The translations under genes were made by a program, and so were the position numbers. This document shows, piece by piece, positions 7,005 through 12,974 of a stretch of 12,974 nucleotides of DNA. The stretch is taken from positions 1-12,974 of the forward strand of contig DATCIR010000272.1 in NCBI GenBank assembly GCA_036507695.1, read 5' to 3'. The DNA comes from JAKEGK01 sp036507695. Lineage in GTDB: Bacteria; Pseudomonadota; Gammaproteobacteria; SZUA-152. The notes under the pieces were generated by a model, which saw only the letters and a list, made by a program, of their open reading frames with translations, was not told the origin of the DNA and made no database searches. Each line of letters opens with the position of its first letter. The first letter of the stretch is position 1.

Positions 7005-8915
7005 TTACAAGTTGTTTTCCAGCACAACAATGCTGGCGTTATCTTTGAGGTTTTGCAGAAGATTACTGAATGCGGCCTCGCCACGAATGCCGGAAAGATT
7101 ATTGACCAGGGTTTGGCGTTTGGCTTCTTCTATACTTGCCACATCGCCATCAGTAACCTTGCTGACACCCAGTACCGCATAATCACCGGTTTCCAGGACG
7201 ACCCCACCAAAGCTGGACTTACCGGCTTCCGGTTTTGACAGTTTAAAGGCCTGCTGTACGATTTTGCCGTCGATAGTGCGGTCGGTGCGTTTCAACTCAC
7301 CCGCTTTTTTCCACTCGACGTTAACAATCTTGGCGGCCGCTTCCGGTGTGGCTTCGCTCTTCGCCAATTGTTCGATGATATTCAAACCTTGTTGGTTGGC
7401 GCGTTGTTGCGCTTGTTCGGAAATTAATTGCGCCTTGATGGCGTCCTTGACTTCATCGAACGGCTTTAATCTCGCTTCCTGGTATTCTTTGACCCGGATT
7501 ACAACCAGATGATTTTCACCCACGCCGATGGGTTCGCTGTTGTAGCCCTGCTTTAAGACTTCATCGCTGAACGCAGCCGAGGCAAGCTTGGGATTAGCCG
7601 CGATACCCGGACCACCGGCACGCGGAAAAAAGTCCGTGGTTTTAATCGGCAAGCCGGTTGCGCCGGCGGCATCATCGAGGGTATCGGGAACCTCGTATGC
7701 CAGGTTGGTGAGTTTTTCTGATAGCTCAAAGAACTTGCGCTCTAATTTGCCTTGTTGGTATTCCGTAATCAGCGCCGGCTTCACTTCTTCGAAGGGTTTG
7801 GCTTTCTCTTCGCGGATTTCTTCCAGCTTGATGATGTGAAAACCAAACGCGCTCTGCACCGGCTCACTCACTTCACCTACTTTAAGTTTGTACATGACCG
7901 CTTCATACGCCGGATCAAGCGAACGCTTGCCAAAAAAACCGATATCGCCGCCTGATCGTGAAGAACCCGGGTCGTCCGAGTTTTCCTTGGCCAGTTTTTC
8001 AAAATCAGCGCCTTCTTTAATTTGTTTGTGCAAATCATCCGCTTTTTTCTTGGCCGCCTGTTTCTTCTCCTCAGTGGCGCCAGTTTCCACGCTGATCAGA
8101 ATATGGCGGGTGCGGCGTTCTTCAGGAATTACATACAGGCTCGCTCGTTCCGCGTAAAATTGCTTCAGTTCTTCTTCCGTGGGCTGCTCGTCCGTCGCCA
8201 GGTCTTTCACGTTAAGCTCAATATATTGCAGGCTGACCATGTCAGGCGCCTTATATTGATCGCTCTGCTGTTCATAACGTTGCTTCAGTGTTTCTTCGGT
8301 GACTTGCGCTTCGTGCTTGAAGCCGTCGAACTTTAACACCATATAACCGATGTCGCGTGTTTGTTCCTGTAACTTCAACAGGTAATCCACTTCGTGTTTG
8401 GTGACCACGGGCGTAACAGCCACGCCGGAGTACAGTTGCTGGGAGAGAACCGCACGCTGCATACGAGACTCAAATGCCGCCGGTGATTCTCCTTGCGCAC
8501 TGAGTTGCTGCTTGTATAGCTTGTTGGAAAACTCGCCGTTTTCCTGGAACGCGTCAAAACTCTGGATGGTTTTCACCAGAAAATCATTGGAGATGCGGTA
8601 TCCGGCTTTATCGGCGGCTTGCACGATGACTTCACGGTTAATGATGTCATCGATCGCTTTTTTCTTGAGTTGTTGATCCATCAATGATGGATTGAATTGA
8701 TCGCCGAACATTTCCCGCATTCGATCGCGTTGCTGGTAAAATTCGCGTTGATAGGCTTGCTGTGTGATTTCTTCACCATTGATATTCGCCACGACGAGCG
8801 TGCCACCGGTGCCGAAGTATTCGTTGATACCCCATAATGCAAAGGGAATAATCAGAAGGATGACGATCGCCCAGGCGATCCAGCCTTGTACACTTTCTCT
8901 TATGTAACCAAGCAT
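7005..8915 (-). CDS. ppiD: Peptidyl-prolyl isomerase-domain periplasmic foldase PpiD
   Basis: An inner-membrane-anchored periplasmic chaperone that meets proteins leaving the Sec translocon. At 636 residues it has the usual length. It begins MLGYIRESVQGWIAWAIVIL, with one membrane helix at about 12-30. A SurA/PpiD-like helical chaperone region follows at about 40-225 (VVANINGEEITQQAYQREFY). The parvulin (PPIC) domain spans about 268-366, with RTRHILIS, ADFEKLAKENSDDPGSSRSG, GDIGFFG and FGFHIIKLEEI. A second, degenerate C-terminal half follows. The ATG matches the family N-terminus but has no clear Shine-Dalgarno sequence. It lies just downstream of the tRNA terminator, so it needs its own promoter; TGCTAATTC at about 8940-8933 is a weak extended -10 candidate. 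The neighbours (HU, Lon upstream; fabI downstream) match other gammaproteobacteria. Confidence 0.96.
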   Translation of the reverse strand: MLGYIRESVQGWIAWAIVILLIIPFALWGINEYFGTGGTLVVANINGEEITQQAYQREFYQQRDRMREMFGDQFNPSLMDQQLKKKAIDDIINREVIVQAADKAGYRISNDFLVKTIQSFDAFQENGEFSNKLYKQQLSAQGESPAAFESRMQRAVLSQQLYSGVAVTPVVTKHEVDYLLKLQEQTRDIGYMVLKFDGFKHEAQVTEETLKQRYEQQSDQYKAPDMVSLQYIELNVKDLATDEQPTEEELKQFYAERASLYVIPEERRTRHILISVETGATEEKKQAAKKKADDLHKQIKEGADFEKLAKENSDDPGSSRSGGDIGFFGKRSLDPAYEAVMYKLKVGEVSEPVQSAFGFHIIKLEEIREEKAKPFEEVKPALITEYQQGKLERKFFELSEKLTNLAYEVPDTLDDAAGATGLPIKTTDFFPRAGGPGIAANPKLASAAFSDEVLKQGYNSEPIGVGENHLVVIRVKEYQEARLKPFDEVKDAIKAQLISEQAQQRANQQGLNIIEQLAKSEATPEAAAKIVNVEWKKAGELKRTDRTIDGKIVQQAFKLSKPEAGKSSFGGVVLETGDYAVLGVSKVTDGDVASIEEAKRQTLVNNLSGIRGEAAFSNLLQNLKDNASIVVLENNL

Positions 8916-8978
8916 TTAATCTAGCGCCAACAGAATTAGCATGAGGTTCAGCAGTCAGTTTTAGGCTTACAACAAATG

Positions 8979-9005
8979 AAAGGCGCTCCGGTTGGGAACG
9001 CCTTT
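8979..9005 (-). terminator. Intrinsic terminator of the hupB/tRNA transcript
   Basis: On the minus strand an 11-bp stem AAAGGCGTTCC/GGAGCGCCTTT (one G-U pair) with loop CAACC lies 11 nt after the tRNA-Asp 3' end. It is followed by the U-containing CATTTGTTG. The U-tract is interrupted, but the stem is strong and its place between tRNA-Asp and ppiD is right. Confidence 0.75.
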
Positions 9006-9016
9006 GCTGGTCCGTA

Positions 9017-9093
9017 TGGCGGAGCGGACGGGACTCGAACCCGCGACCACCCGCGTGACAGGCGGGTATTCTAACCAGCTGAACTACCGCTCC
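9017..9093 (-). tRNA. tRNA-Asp (anticodon GTC), CCA encoded
   Basis: A 77-nt tRNA that folds as a full cloverleaf. The acceptor is GGAGCGG/CCGCTCC. The anticodon stem is CCCGC/GCGGG with loop CTGTCAC (anticodon GTC). The T arm GCGGG-TTCGAGT-CCCGT has one G-U pair. The discriminator is G and the 3' CCA is encoded. It follows tRNA-Val on the same strand across a repeat-filled spacer. Confidence 0.97.
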
Positions 9094-9098
9094 TTTAC

Positions 9099-9219
9099 TT
9101 ATAAACACTTTTGTTAGGAACACACTTTCTTATAAACAACTTTCGTTATAAACAACGTTCTTTATAAACAACGTTCTTTATAAACAACTTCCTTTATAAA
9201 CAACTTCCTTATAAACAAA
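9099..9219. repeat. 16-bp tandem repeat array in the spacer between two tRNA genes
   Basis: TTATAAACA starts at 9099, 9130, 9146, 9162, 9178, 9194 and 9209, giving spacings of 31, 16, 16, 16, 16 and 15 bp. The unit is TTATAAACAAC(G/T)T(T/C)C(T/G). The first 31-bp interval is probably two decayed units. The array fills almost the whole spacer between tRNA-Val and tRNA-Asp. On the transcribed strand each unit reads TTGTTTATAA, so promoter-like TTGTTT and TATAA(A/G/C) elements recur with a 15-bp gap. Confidence 0.93.
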
Positions 9220-9221
9220 AG

Positions 9222-9297
9222 TGGTGGGTGGTGTAGGGATCGAACCTACGACCCTCGCCTTGTAAGGGCGATGCTCTCCCAGCTGAGCTAACCACCC
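9222..9297 (-). tRNA. tRNA-Val (anticodon TAC), CCA encoded
   Basis: A 76-nt tRNA. The acceptor is GGGTGGT/ACCACCC. The anticodon stem is TCGCC/GGCGA with loop CTTACAA (anticodon TAC). The T arm GTAGG-TTCGATC-CCTAC is perfect. The discriminator is A and CCA is encoded. Its 5' end is 12 nt after the hupB stop with no terminator in between, so it is probably cut from the hupB transcript. Confidence 0.97.
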
Positions 9298-9309
9298 AGC
9301 GAAAGCGCG

Positions 9310-9582
9310 CTAGTTTACGGCATCCTTGAGCGCTTTTCCAGCCTTAAATGATGGATTTTTGGCAGCCGCAATGGCGATGGGTTCACCGGTGCGTGGGTTG
9401 CGTCCGGTGCGTGCCGCACGTTCACGAACCAAAAATGTGCCAAACCCAACCAGAGAAACCTGTTCCCCTTTGCTCAGCGCATTGGAAATCGCGCTCAACA
9501 TGCCATCCACTGCCCGGCCGGCGGCAGCTTTGGATAGTTCCGCACTTTCAGCTACGGCATCAATTAAATCTTGTTTATTCAC
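9310..9582 (-). CDS. hupB: DNA-binding protein HU (beta-type)
   Basis: HU is a small dimeric histone-like protein that bends DNA and organises the nucleoid. The 90-residue product has exactly the family length, with the helical dimer core VNKQDLIDAVAESAELSKAA, the signature VGFGTFLVRERAARTGRNP and the DNA-binding beta arm leading to KNPSFKAGKALKDAVN. I chose the GTG at 9580-9582. AAGGGG precedes it with a 6-nt gap, and it gives the canonical HU N-terminus. The frame is open to an ATG at 9684, but those 34 extra residues have no HU character. A strong promoter lies about 265 nt upstream, giving a long leader. It stands downstream of lon and directly ahead of tRNA-Val, the arrangement I know from pseudomonads. 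Confidence 0.96.
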   Translation of the reverse strand: MNKQDLIDAVAESAELSKAAAGRAVDGMLSAISNALSKGEQVSLVGFGTFLVRERAARTGRNPRTGEPIAIAAAKNPSFKAGKALKDAVN

Positions 9583-9839
9583 ACAATACCCCTTAATTTG
9601 GTTTTTATTGTTAATCGAGAGTACCCAGTCTTGCGTCACTATATTTATTTCGGTCTTACCCAGGTCTCTTAGTCTATTTATCAAAGTCTCTAATTTATTT
9701 AAGTCGCTAGTCTATGTCTTTATGTCTATATCGTTGCTATATCATTACATTACCGCTAACTTTATCTTGCACCATCCGCCGTCAGTGGTTTTGCTGATCG
9801 GAAATTGCAGTCAACGCGGCCATGTTCCGTTGTAGAGGG
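9583..9839 (-). other. Long hupB mRNA leader with degenerate repeat segment
   Basis: If transcription begins just after the -10 at 9846, about 257 nt of untranslated leader precede the hupB GTG. No reading frame here looks real. The part at 9663-9735 is AT-rich and built from recurring AGTCT/TATGTCT and TTTAT words (AGTC at 9671, 9685, 9702 and 9709), which looks like a decayed tandem array. The leader also holds a small CAACG/CGTTG hairpin near 9811-9831. A leader-based control of HU is possible but not shown. Confidence 0.4.
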
Positions 9840-9845
9840 ACAGGC

Positions 9846-9874
9846 TTTATACCAATGGACTTCAGATGGGTCAA
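9846..9874 (-). promoter_or_regulatory. hupB: Strong sigma-70 promoter for hupB
   Basis: On the minus strand TTGACC (9874-9869), a 17-bp spacer and TATAAA (9851-9846), with TGG just before the -10 (an extended -10). This is the best promoter in the window and fits an abundant protein plus two tRNAs downstream. Confidence 0.8.
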
Positions 9875-9930
9875 GCAAGACCTTTGATACCGGCATGTGA
9901 AAATTTACAACGCCTGATTTTTCAATACGT

Positions 9931-9997
9931 AATATCAACGCGCCAATATCAATGCATCACTATCAACACCAAACGTATCAATACCAAAGTATCAATG
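9931..9997. repeat. Degenerate 14-15-bp tandem array with TATCAA core
   Basis: TATCAA occurs at 9933, 9947, 9961, 9976 and 9990, a steady period of 14-15 bp with diverged bases between. It lies between the hupB promoter and the hairpin downstream of lon. Only the core is conserved, so this is the most decayed of the clear arrays. Confidence 0.75.
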
Positions 9998-10050
9998 AGG
10001 GGTCTTATCGAAAAGTAACGCTTAATGCTTTAAGGAACAGTGTTAATTGT

Positions 10051-10093
10051 AATGCGCAAAAGTCAAAATCCAATGACTTTTGCGCATTTTTTT
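10051..10093. terminator. Strong 14-bp-stem hairpin downstream of lon
   Basis: ATGCGCAAAAGTCA (10052-10065) pairs perfectly with TGACTTTTGCGCAT (10074-10087) around an 8-nt loop. It stands 46 nt after the lon stop and is presumably lon's terminator or 3'-end stabiliser. However, the T-run (seven Ts, 10087-10093) follows it on the plus strand. On the lon strand the hairpin is followed only by TACAATTAAC. It therefore looks stronger for plus-strand transcripts. Confidence 0.75.
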
Positions 10094-10133
10094 CCGGTCT
10101 AGGTTGAGTATTTGTTGTGCTTATGGTGTACGT

Positions 10134-12632
10134 TTAGTGTGTTCTTATCGAATTTTCCGCTTCGTCTGCAGCTTTTTCAACGGCCACGGGCTTTTTTCCC
10201 TCAACACCTGGCAGTGGTTTGGGCATTTCGGTCAGCGCAACTTCAAGCACTTCGTCTATCCAGCGTACCGAGCGTATATCCAACCGTTCCTTGATATTTT
10301 CAGGAATTTCGGCGAGATCCCGGTTGTTTTCCCTCGGTATCAAAACGGTTTTTATCCCCGCGCGATGCGCGGCAAGTAATTTTTCCTTCAAGCCGCCGAT
10401 CGGCAATACCTCACCGCGCAGGGTGATTTCGCCGGTCATGGCAACATCGGACCGCACCGGGATACCGGTCAGCACCGAGACAATCGCAGTACACATCGCG
10501 ATACCGGCACTGGGACCATCTTTGGGCACCGCTCCTTCCGGCACATGGATGTGGATATCTTTTTTCTCGTAAAAGTCTTCCGACTCGATACCCAGCATTT
10601 TGGCGCGGTTGCGCACCACGGTCATGGCGGCCTGGACCGACTCTTTCATGACATCACCCAACTGACCCGTAATCACATGTTTGCCCTTGCCGGGCACGAT
10701 AACCGCTTCGATGGAAAGCAATTCACCACCGACTTCAGTCCACGCCAGGCCGGTAACCTGTCCCAGCTGATCTTTTTCTTCAGCGCGGCCGAAACGAAAA
10801 CGTTTTACGCCCAGGTAATTTTCCAGGTTTTCGTCCGTAATGGTGACTAGATGGGTTTGTTTGCCGCTTTCTTCCAGCAGGATGTTCTTCACCACTTTGC
10901 GGCAAATTTTTGAAATTTCCCGTTCCAGATTGCGCACACCCGCTTCACGGGTATAAAAACGGATGATATCCCGTATGCCGGCCTCGCTGATTTTCAGTTC
11001 GGATTCATCCAGACCGTTGGCCTTAATTTGTTTCTTGACCAGGTAACGCTGAGCAATGTTGACCTTCTCATCTTCCGTATAGCCGGATATGCGTATGACT
11101 TCCATGCGATCGAGCAACGGTCCGGGGATGTTCATGGTGTTGGCGGTTGCCACAAACATCACATCCGACAAGTCATAATCGACTTCCAGATAATGATCGC
11201 TAAAGGTATTGTTCTGTTCGGGATCCAAAACTTCCAGCAAAGCCGACGCCGGATCACCCCGAAAGTCCATCGCCATCTTGTCGATCTCATCAAGCAGGAA
11301 TAACGGATTACGTGTGCCGGCTTTTGTCAGGTTTTGAATAATCTTGCCCGGCATGGAGCCGATATAGGTACGGCGATGACCGCGTATCTCCGCTTCATCG
11401 CGTACACCACCCAAGGACATGCGGATGAATTTGCGGTTGGTCGCACGCGCAACGGACTTACCCAACGAGGTTTTGCCTACGCCCGGCGGTCCCACCAGGC
11501 ACAGGATCGGACTCTTGGCTTTTTTGGCGCGTTGCTGCACGGCCAGATACTCCAGAATTCGTTCCTTCACTTTTTCCAAACCGTAGTGGTCGGCTTCCAG
11601 TACTTCTTCTGCGGCAGCCAGGTCATTGCGCACCTTGCTGCGTTTTTTCCAGGGCACATTGACCAACCAGTCGATATAATTGCGCACCACGGTCGCTTCC
11701 GCTGACATAGGCGACATCATTTTCAGTTTATTCAATTCGGAGTCGGCTTTTTCTTTCGCCTCTTTGGACATACCCGCTTCTTCGATCCGGCGGGTCAGGT
11801 CATCCACTTCACTGTGACCTTCATCGAGATCACCGAGCTCTTTTTGAATGGCTTTCATTTGCTCATTCAAATAATATTCGCGCTGGCTTTTCTCCATCTG
11901 ACGTTTCACCCGTCCGCGAATACGTTTTTCGACTTGCAACAAGTCGATCTCGGCTTCCATTAATCCAATCAAGTGTTCCAGGCGCTCGCGCAAGTTGACG
12001 ATCTCGAGAATCTTCTGTTTCTCTTCAATCTTTAACGACATGTGCGCCGCAATGGTATCCGCCAAACGGCCTGGTTCGTCGATACTGGATAACGAGGAAA
12101 GAATTTCTGGAGGGACTTTCTTGCTCAGTTTGACATACTGGTCGAATTGCGCCATTACGGAACGCATAAGCACTTCGGCTTCACGGTCCTCAAGCTGCGC
12201 GGAATCCGGTGTCTCAACTTTGGTTATCTGAGCCTTGAAGTAGTCGTCGGTGCCCATCAGGTGCAGAATGCGCGCGCGTTCACTGCCTTCCACCAGCACC
12301 TTAATCGTGCCGTCCGGTAACTTTAACAATTGCAGAATATTGGCGATGGTGCCGATCTTGTAAAGATCTTCCGCGTCGGGTTCATCCTGCGAGGCGTTTT
12401 TTTGCGCGGCCAGCAGGATCCGTTTGTTTTCCTCCATTGCCGCTTCGAGCGCAAGAATGGATTTTTCTCTCCCGACAAACAACGGGATGACCATATACGG
12501 ATACACGACCACATCACGCAGCGGCAGCACCGGCATCACCTGGAGCTGGTCATTTACGACATCTGAAACCTTGTCTTCTGGAACCCTGTCTTCTGGAACC
12601 CTGTCTTCTGAAACCTTGTCTTCGTCAGACAT
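10134..12632 (-). CDS. lon: ATP-dependent protease Lon, with N-terminal pentapeptide-repeat tail
   Basis: Lon is a cytosolic hexameric AAA+ protease that degrades misfolded and regulatory proteins. The 832-residue product has the N-terminal substrate domain from about 33 (MPVLPLRDVVVYPYMVIPLF) to about 230 and a coiled linker to about 330. The AAA+ module shows Walker A GPPGVGKTS (381-389), Walker B LLDEID (446-451) and the conserved GHRRTYIGSMPG (418-429). The protease domain carries the Ser708/Lys751 dyad in KDGPSAGIAM and GGLKEKLLAA. The family normally starts within about 10 residues of LPLRD. Here about 30 extra acidic residues precede it, including four copies of E-D-(K/R)-V-(S/P). The ATG at 12630-12632 has AGAGGGA close upstream, supporting translation of the tail. 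It ends about 260 nt before the hupB promoter. Confidence 0.97.
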   Translation of the reverse strand: MSDEDKVSEDRVPEDRVPEDKVSDVVNDQLQVMPVLPLRDVVVYPYMVIPLFVGREKSILALEAAMEENKRILLAAQKNASQDEPDAEDLYKIGTIANILQLLKLPDGTIKVLVEGSERARILHLMGTDDYFKAQITKVETPDSAQLEDREAEVLMRSVMAQFDQYVKLSKKVPPEILSSLSSIDEPGRLADTIAAHMSLKIEEKQKILEIVNLRERLEHLIGLMEAEIDLLQVEKRIRGRVKRQMEKSQREYYLNEQMKAIQKELGDLDEGHSEVDDLTRRIEEAGMSKEAKEKADSELNKLKMMSPMSAEATVVRNYIDWLVNVPWKKRSKVRNDLAAAEEVLEADHYGLEKVKERILEYLAVQQRAKKAKSPILCLVGPPGVGKTSLGKSVARATNRKFIRMSLGGVRDEAEIRGHRRTYIGSMPGKIIQNLTKAGTRNPLFLLDEIDKMAMDFRGDPASALLEVLDPEQNNTFSDHYLEVDYDLSDVMFVATANTMNIPGPLLDRMEVIRISGYTEDEKVNIAQRYLVKKQIKANGLDESELKISEAGIRDIIRFYTREAGVRNLEREISKICRKVVKNILLEESGKQTHLVTITDENLENYLGVKRFRFGRAEEKDQLGQVTGLAWTEVGGELLSIEAVIVPGKGKHVITGQLGDVMKESVQAAMTVVRNRAKMLGIESEDFYEKKDIHIHVPEGAVPKDGPSAGIAMCTAIVSVLTGIPVRSDVAMTGEITLRGEVLPIGGLKEKLLAAHRAGIKTVLIPRENNRDLAEIPENIKERLDIRSVRWIDEVLEVALTEMPKPLPGVEGKKPVAVEKAADEAENSIRTH
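12564..12623 (-). repeat. Four 15-bp tandem repeats in frame at the start of lon
   Basis: Units TG(A/G)AACC(T/C)TGTCTTC start at 12564, 12579, 12594 and 12609 (plus-strand reading). The two middle units are identical and the two outer units are identical, with two differences between the types. The period keeps the lon frame and encodes the pentapeptide E-D-(K/R)-V-(S/P). The 15-bp period equals that of the array upstream of the binding-protein gene, but the sequence differs. Confidence 0.96.
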
Positions 12633-12849
12633 TTTAATCCCTCTCTGGTTGGGAAGATGCGTCCAAACTTATAATTAGTGGTCGCTGTTTTCTCTGCGTA
12701 TTTACAGGCACTAGCCGCGCGGTCTACAGTCTGTCTTCCGTTCGTTCGGGAACACTAATTAAGCGATTGCAACACCTCCGAAACATTTATTGTGTCACGC
12801 CTAACTTGATCATTCTGTGCAATTCGTTTGCCATACTGAATAATTTAGT

Positions 12850-12880
12850 ATGTGCGGGCGTTGCATATTGACTTCAAGGG
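12850..12880 (-). promoter_or_regulatory. lon: Candidate heat-shock (sigma-32) promoter of lon
   Basis: On the minus strand CCCTTGAA (12880-12873) matches the sigma-32 -35 element. After 14 bp comes CCCGCACAT (12858-12850), which resembles the CCCCAT-type -10. Lon is a known heat-shock gene in related bacteria. It would give a leader of about 210 nt. Confidence 0.55.
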
Positions 12881-12974
12881 GACTCTGATTCGACTAAACA
12901 CACACAAATCGAATGCTACTTGCACTATATTCGCCTATAGGGAGCGAATTTTGGGTAGGGGATCACATTTTCAG
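12881..12974. other. Upstream edge region, no gene seen
   Basis: No credible reading frame is visible. A short inverted repeat ATTCG...CGAAT with inner CC/GG lies at about 12928-12949 and is followed by TTTT on the plus strand. In related genomes clpX would end just beyond this edge, but no part of it is recognisable here. Confidence 0.3.

Noticed and set aside
9099..9219. Regular repeats resembling a CRISPR array
   Set aside because: Units are 16 bp and directly abutting, with no unique spacers, no leader and no cas genes nearby. It is an ordinary tandem array.
9583..9684. N-terminally extended HU from the ATG at 9684
   Set aside because: The extra 34 residues have no HU character and the GTG at 9582 has AAGGGG at proper distance, giving exactly 90 residues.

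Overview
The window looks like a chromosomal segment of a gammaproteobacterium. GC content is intermediate. The gene order (clpX outside)-lon-hupB-tRNA-ppiD-fabI-peptide ABC transporter follows, as I recall it, the Pseudomonas and relatives block around lon/hupB/ppiD/fabI. FabI, HU, PpiD and Lon all read as gammaproteobacterial versions. I do not name a genus.

Layout from left to right: (1) 1-4063, minus strand: a three-gene run for an oligopeptide-type ABC importer. It holds a very large lipoprotein substrate-binding protein, a YejB/OppB-like permease and a second OppC/YejE-like permease cut by the window edge, joined by TGATG and ATGA overlaps. (2) 4064-4409: a divergent control region with two short tandem arrays (15-bp and 11-bp units), a sigma-54-like -24/-12 sequence facing the transporter and a sigma-70 promoter facing fabI. 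(3) 4410-5216, plus strand: fabI, the enoyl-ACP reductase. (4) 5217-5572: a gene-free convergent gap ending in a 158-bp palindromic MITE with IS66-type ends (GTAA...TTAC) and a perfect 8-bp target duplication. (5) 5569-6834, minus: a DAACS-family dicarboxylate/amino-acid symporter whose stop codon lies inside the MITE end. (6) 7005-8915, minus: ppiD, the periplasmic parvulin-domain foldase. (7) 9017-9297, minus: tRNA-Asp(GTC) and tRNA-Val(TAC), separated by a 16-bp tandem array. (8) 9310-9582: hupB (HU), only 12 nt ahead of tRNA-Val. (9) 9583-10133: a long intergenic region with a strong hupB promoter, another degenerate array and a 14-bp-stem hairpin. (10) 10134-12632, minus: lon, with an unusual N-terminal pentapeptide-repeat tail encoded by four 15-bp DNA repeats. 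(11) 12633-12974: the lon upstream region with a heat-shock-type promoter candidate.

Most genes are housekeeping: protein quality control (Lon, PpiD), nucleoid structure (HU), fatty-acid elongation (FabI) and two tRNAs. The unusual content lies between and at the edges of these genes. Five locus-specific tandem arrays with units of 11-16 bp and mutually unrelated sequences sit in control regions, a tRNA spacer and the start of lon. A MITE has rewritten the end of a transporter gene. The ABC importer has unusual architecture: its binding protein has a lipobox and also a C-terminal membrane helix, and its OppC-like permease carries about 175 extra N-terminal residues. I see no defence system, CRISPR array, prophage or biosynthetic cluster.
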